Positions 6,332 through 8,167 of a stretch of 8,167 bases of DNA are shown one piece after another (the first letter of the stretch is position 1; each line of letters starts with the position of its first letter). The stretch is taken from NCBI GenBank assembly GCA_003482555.1, contig DMYQ01000263.1:6043-14209 (forward strand), read 5' to 3'. Below the pieces are notes generated by a model. That model saw only the letters and a list, made by a program, of their open reading frames with translations, made no database searches and was not told where the DNA came from. Origin of the DNA: Janthinobacterium sp. Lineage in GTDB: Bacteria; Pseudomonadota; Gammaproteobacteria; Burkholderiales; Burkholderiaceae_D. Made by a program: the position numbers and the translations under genes.

Positions 6332-7036
6332 TCAACTGCGGCGCAAGGTGAAGCGTCCGAACATGGCGCCGATGTCCCGCAGCGCCGCCGCGCTCGGATA
6401 GCCGGCCGTGGCGATGGCGTTGAGCGCGCCGTCGGCGCAGCCCTGCGGCCGGAAGATTTGCAGCGCGTAATTGTCCACGCCGATGCCGGCCAGGGTGGCG
6501 GCCAGGTTCAGCACCTCGCTCTCCCGCAGCAGGGTCGGATGGATGGTGGTGCGGCATTCGTAGGCTGTGCCGCTGGCCACGATGAGCTCGGCGCACGCGC
6601 GCGCCTGGGCGCCGCTGTCGGCCACGCCGGTGATGCGCGCATAGTCGGCGAAGGGCGCCTTGATGTCGAAGCCGACCCAGTCCACCATCGGCAGCACGGC
6701 CGCCAGTTGCTTGGGGTAGATGCAAGCGGTGTGCAAGCCGACCTGGAAGCCGAGCGCGCGGACGTCGGCGATCGCGTCCGGCAGGGCCGGGTCCATGGTC
6801 GGCTCGCCGCCGCTGAAGACGACGCCGTCGATCAGGCCGACGCGGCGGCGCAACTTCGCGACCACGTCGGCCCAGCGCAGGGCGCCCCGGGCCGGGCGCG
6901 CTTGCAAGTGGGGGTTGTGGCAGTAGCCGCAACGCCACGGGCAGCCCTGGATGAAGACCACGGCCGCCAGCCGGCCCGGATAGTCGGTGGCCGTGAACGG
7001 CGTCACGCCGCCCACCTTCAGCAAGCGCCCGCCCAT
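6332..7036 (-). CDS. nrdG: Anaerobic RNR activating enzyme, radical SAM
   Basis: NrdG-type activase: a radical SAM enzyme that uses a [4Fe-4S] cluster and S-adenosylmethionine to form the glycyl radical on class III ribonucleotide reductase. The 234-residue product shows CPWRCGYCHNP with cluster cysteines C32, C36 and C39 (CxxxCxxC), the SAM-binding GGEPT at 76-80, and the family's opening LKVGGVTPFTATDYPGR. It resembles the longer NrdG form (about 230 residues) found in many non-enteric bacteria rather than the short E. coli type. The ATG at 7036 lies one base after the stop of the 64-codon gene (TGA-C-ATG) and has no good Shine-Dalgarno of its own, so translation is probably coupled. Last gene of the nrdD operon. 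Confidence 0.93.
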   Translation of the reverse strand: MGGRLLKVGGVTPFTATDYPGRLAAVVFIQGCPWRCGYCHNPHLQARPARGALRWADVVAKLRRRVGLIDGVVFSGGEPTMDPALPDAIADVRALGFQVGLHTACIYPKQLAAVLPMVDWVGFDIKAPFADYARITGVADSGAQARACAELIVASGTAYECRTTIHPTLLRESEVLNLAATLAGIGVDNYALQIFRPQGCADGALNAIATAGYPSAAALRDIGAMFGRFTLRRS

Positions 7037-7037
7037 G

Positions 7038-7232
7038 TCAGGTTGTCGGGCCGCTGCTGCGCTCGGTAAAGTAGGTGCGCTCGTGGAATTCGCCCTTCTT
7101 GCCGATGTTAAAGGACGAGAGCGGACGGTGGTAACCCATCACGCGGGTCCAGATTTCGCAGGGCTGGCGCTCCGAGTCGAGCAGGGTGATGGCGGGGCGC
7201 GCCAGAAAGATGGGTTGGGTGATGTGGTTCAT
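7038..7232 (-). CDS. Separate glycyl-radical segment of class III RNR
   Basis: A 64-residue protein matching the extreme C-terminus of class III ribonucleotide reductases. In family members one chain runs from the zinc site on to a glycyl-radical loop (E. coli RVCGYLG, Gly681). Here the sequence PCEIWTRVMGYHRP (24-37), then FNIGKKGEFHERTYF (41-55), carries that motif, making Gly33 the candidate radical site. The ATG overlaps the nrdD stop (ATGA) and has AGGAG 5 nt upstream (7238-7242), so it is set up for its own efficient translation; nrdG starts one base after its stop. Residues 1-20 are not recognisable family sequence and may act as a docking segment. I infer it binds NrdD as a second polypeptide, as GrcA (YfiD) does for pyruvate formate-lyase. 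Alternative: a frameshifted or decayed nrdD end, less likely given the good start signals. Confidence 0.85.
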   Translation of the reverse strand: MNHITQPIFLARPAITLLDSERQPCEIWTRVMGYHRPLSSFNIGKKGEFHERTYFTERSSGPTT

Positions 7233-8167
7233 GCTAACTCCTGTTGGGTGGTGGGAAGGGCGGCCGCGCGCTGTTTGCGGGCGATCAATTCGTCATCGCA
7301 TTTCGGGCAAAACTCGTGTTTTCCGCCCAGGTAGCCGTGGCGCGGGCAAATCGAAAACGTGGGCGTGATGGTGATATAGGGCAGCTTGAAGCTGCTCAGG
7401 GCGCGCCGCACCAGGGTGCGGCAGGCGTCCGGGCTCGACAATGGCTCCGTCATGTACAGGTGCAGCACGGTGCCGCCCGTGTACTTGCGCTGCAAGTCGT
7501 CCTGGCGCTCCAGCGCCTCGAAGGGATCGTCCGTGAAGCCGACCGGTAATTGCGAGGAATTCGTGTAGTAGGGCATGTCGGTGGTGCCGGCCTGCAGGAT
7601 GTCCGGGTAGCGCTTGCGGTCTTCCTTGGCGAAACGGTAAGTCGTTCCTTCGGCCGGCGTCGCTTCCAGGTTGTACATATGGCCCGTTTCATCCTGGAAT
7701 TCGAGCATGCGCGCGCGCACGTGGTCGAGCAGGCGGATCGCCATCGCATAACCCCATTCGCTGGTGATGTCGTGCTCGTCCGAGGTGAAATTGCGGATCA
7801 TTTCATTGACGCCGTTCACGCCCAGGGTCGAGAAATGGTTGCGCAAGGTGCCCAGGTAGCGCTTGGTGTACGGGAACAGGCCCTCGTCCATGTGGCGCTG
7901 GATCACCTTGCGCTTGATTTCCAGGCTGGTCTTGCCCAGGTCGAGCAAGTGATCGAGACGGCGCAACAGGGCCGCCTCGTCGCCGCGGCAAATGTGGCCC
8001 AGGCGGGCGCAATTGATGGTCACCACGCCCAGCGAGCCGGTCTGCTCGGCGGAACCGAACAGGCCATTGCCGCGTTTCAGCAATTCGCGCAAGTCCAGCT
8101 GCAGGCGGCAGCACATCGACCGTATCATATTTGGCTTGAGTTCCGAATTGATGAAGTTCTGGAAGTA
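7229..8167 (-). CDS. nrdD: Class III anaerobic ribonucleotide reductase, large part (partial)
   Basis: Reduces ribonucleoside triphosphates to dNTPs without oxygen. The 5' end is outside the window: the frame is open to 8167 and reads YFQNFINSELKPN at the edge, so the ATG at 8128 is internal. 312 C-terminal residues are visible. Seen: MCCRLQLDLREL (about 18-29), where the family's thiyl-radical cysteine is expected; GSLGVVTINCARLG; NLEATPAEGTTYRFAKED (about 166-183); YYTNSSQLP; YTGGTVLHLYM; and a zinc-type motif ICPRHGY...FCPKCDDE with C274, H277, C287 and C290 in visible numbering. The chain stops 22 residues after CPKC, before the RVxGY glycyl-radical region that normally completes it; that region is the next gene. 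The stop overlaps that gene's ATG. The upstream promoter is not visible. Confidence 0.95.
   Translation of the reverse strand, partial: YFQNFINSELKPNMIRSMCCRLQLDLRELLKRGNGLFGSAEQTGSLGVVTINCARLGHICRGDEAALLRRLDHLLDLGKTSLEIKRKVIQRHMDEGLFPYTKRYLGTLRNHFSTLGVNGVNEMIRNFTSDEHDITSEWGYAMAIRLLDHVRARMLEFQDETGHMYNLEATPAEGTTYRFAKEDRKRYPDILQAGTTDMPYYTNSSQLPVGFTDDPFEALERQDDLQRKYTGGTVLHLYMTEPLSSPDACRTLVRRALSSFKLPYITITPTFSICPRHGYLGGKHEFCPKCDDELIARKQRAAALPTTQQELA
7238..7242 (-). promoter_or_regulatory. Strong Shine-Dalgarno of the glycyl-radical gene
   Basis: AGGAG on the minus strand, 5 nt before the ATG at 7232, encoded inside the last codons of nrdD (QEL). It supports a genuine separate gene and not a sequencing frameshift. 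Confidence 0.75.

Noticed and set aside
7803..8114. Alternative minus-strand frame inside nrdD (103 codons)
   Set aside because: It is an Arg/Pro-rich shadow of nrdD, whose own frame carries conserved family sequence throughout.

Overview
The window looks like chromosomal DNA from a GC-rich betaproteobacterium, most likely of the Oxalobacteraceae (Massilia / Duganella / Janthinobacterium type). This rests on codon use, a PEP-CTERM surface protein, a three-domain (cupredoxin-cupredoxin-cytochrome c) nitrite reductase and a class III ribonucleotide reductase locus. It is an inference from protein character, not a database match. Every confident gene except the PEP-CTERM gene lies on the minus strand.

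Left part (1-2250): a lipid A 2-hydroxylase-like dioxygenase (lpxO-like) is preceded by a good FNR/ANR-type box. Upstream of it is a 75-residue CxxC...HxxH putative metal-binding protein. On the plus strand follow a secreted PEP-CTERM protein and a strong intrinsic terminator.

Middle part (2250-5872): a beta-class glutathione S-transferase lies downstream of a tight three-gene operon, nirK - nirV-like - SCO1/SenC. NirK reduces nitrite to NO in the periplasm. The other two gene products are exported and overlap or nearly touch, and probably help NirK maturation or copper delivery. A region of about 460 bp upstream of nirK has no convincing gene. It is less GC-rich than its surroundings and holds an FNR/Dnr-like palindrome, several short palindromes and a weak pair of flanking repeats that could mark a small, decayed mobile element.

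Right part (6332-8167): the oxygen-independent ribonucleotide reductase operon nrdD - small ORF - nrdG. NrdD runs off the right edge. It ends, unusually, just after its zinc-binding motif. The segment that normally follows in the same chain and carries the glycyl-radical motif (RVxGY) is instead in a separate 64-codon gene with its own strong Shine-Dalgarno sequence and an ATGA overlap. This split glycyl-radical enzyme is the most notable observation. Together the nir and nrd operons fit growth without oxygen: nitrite respiration plus oxygen-independent dNTP synthesis.
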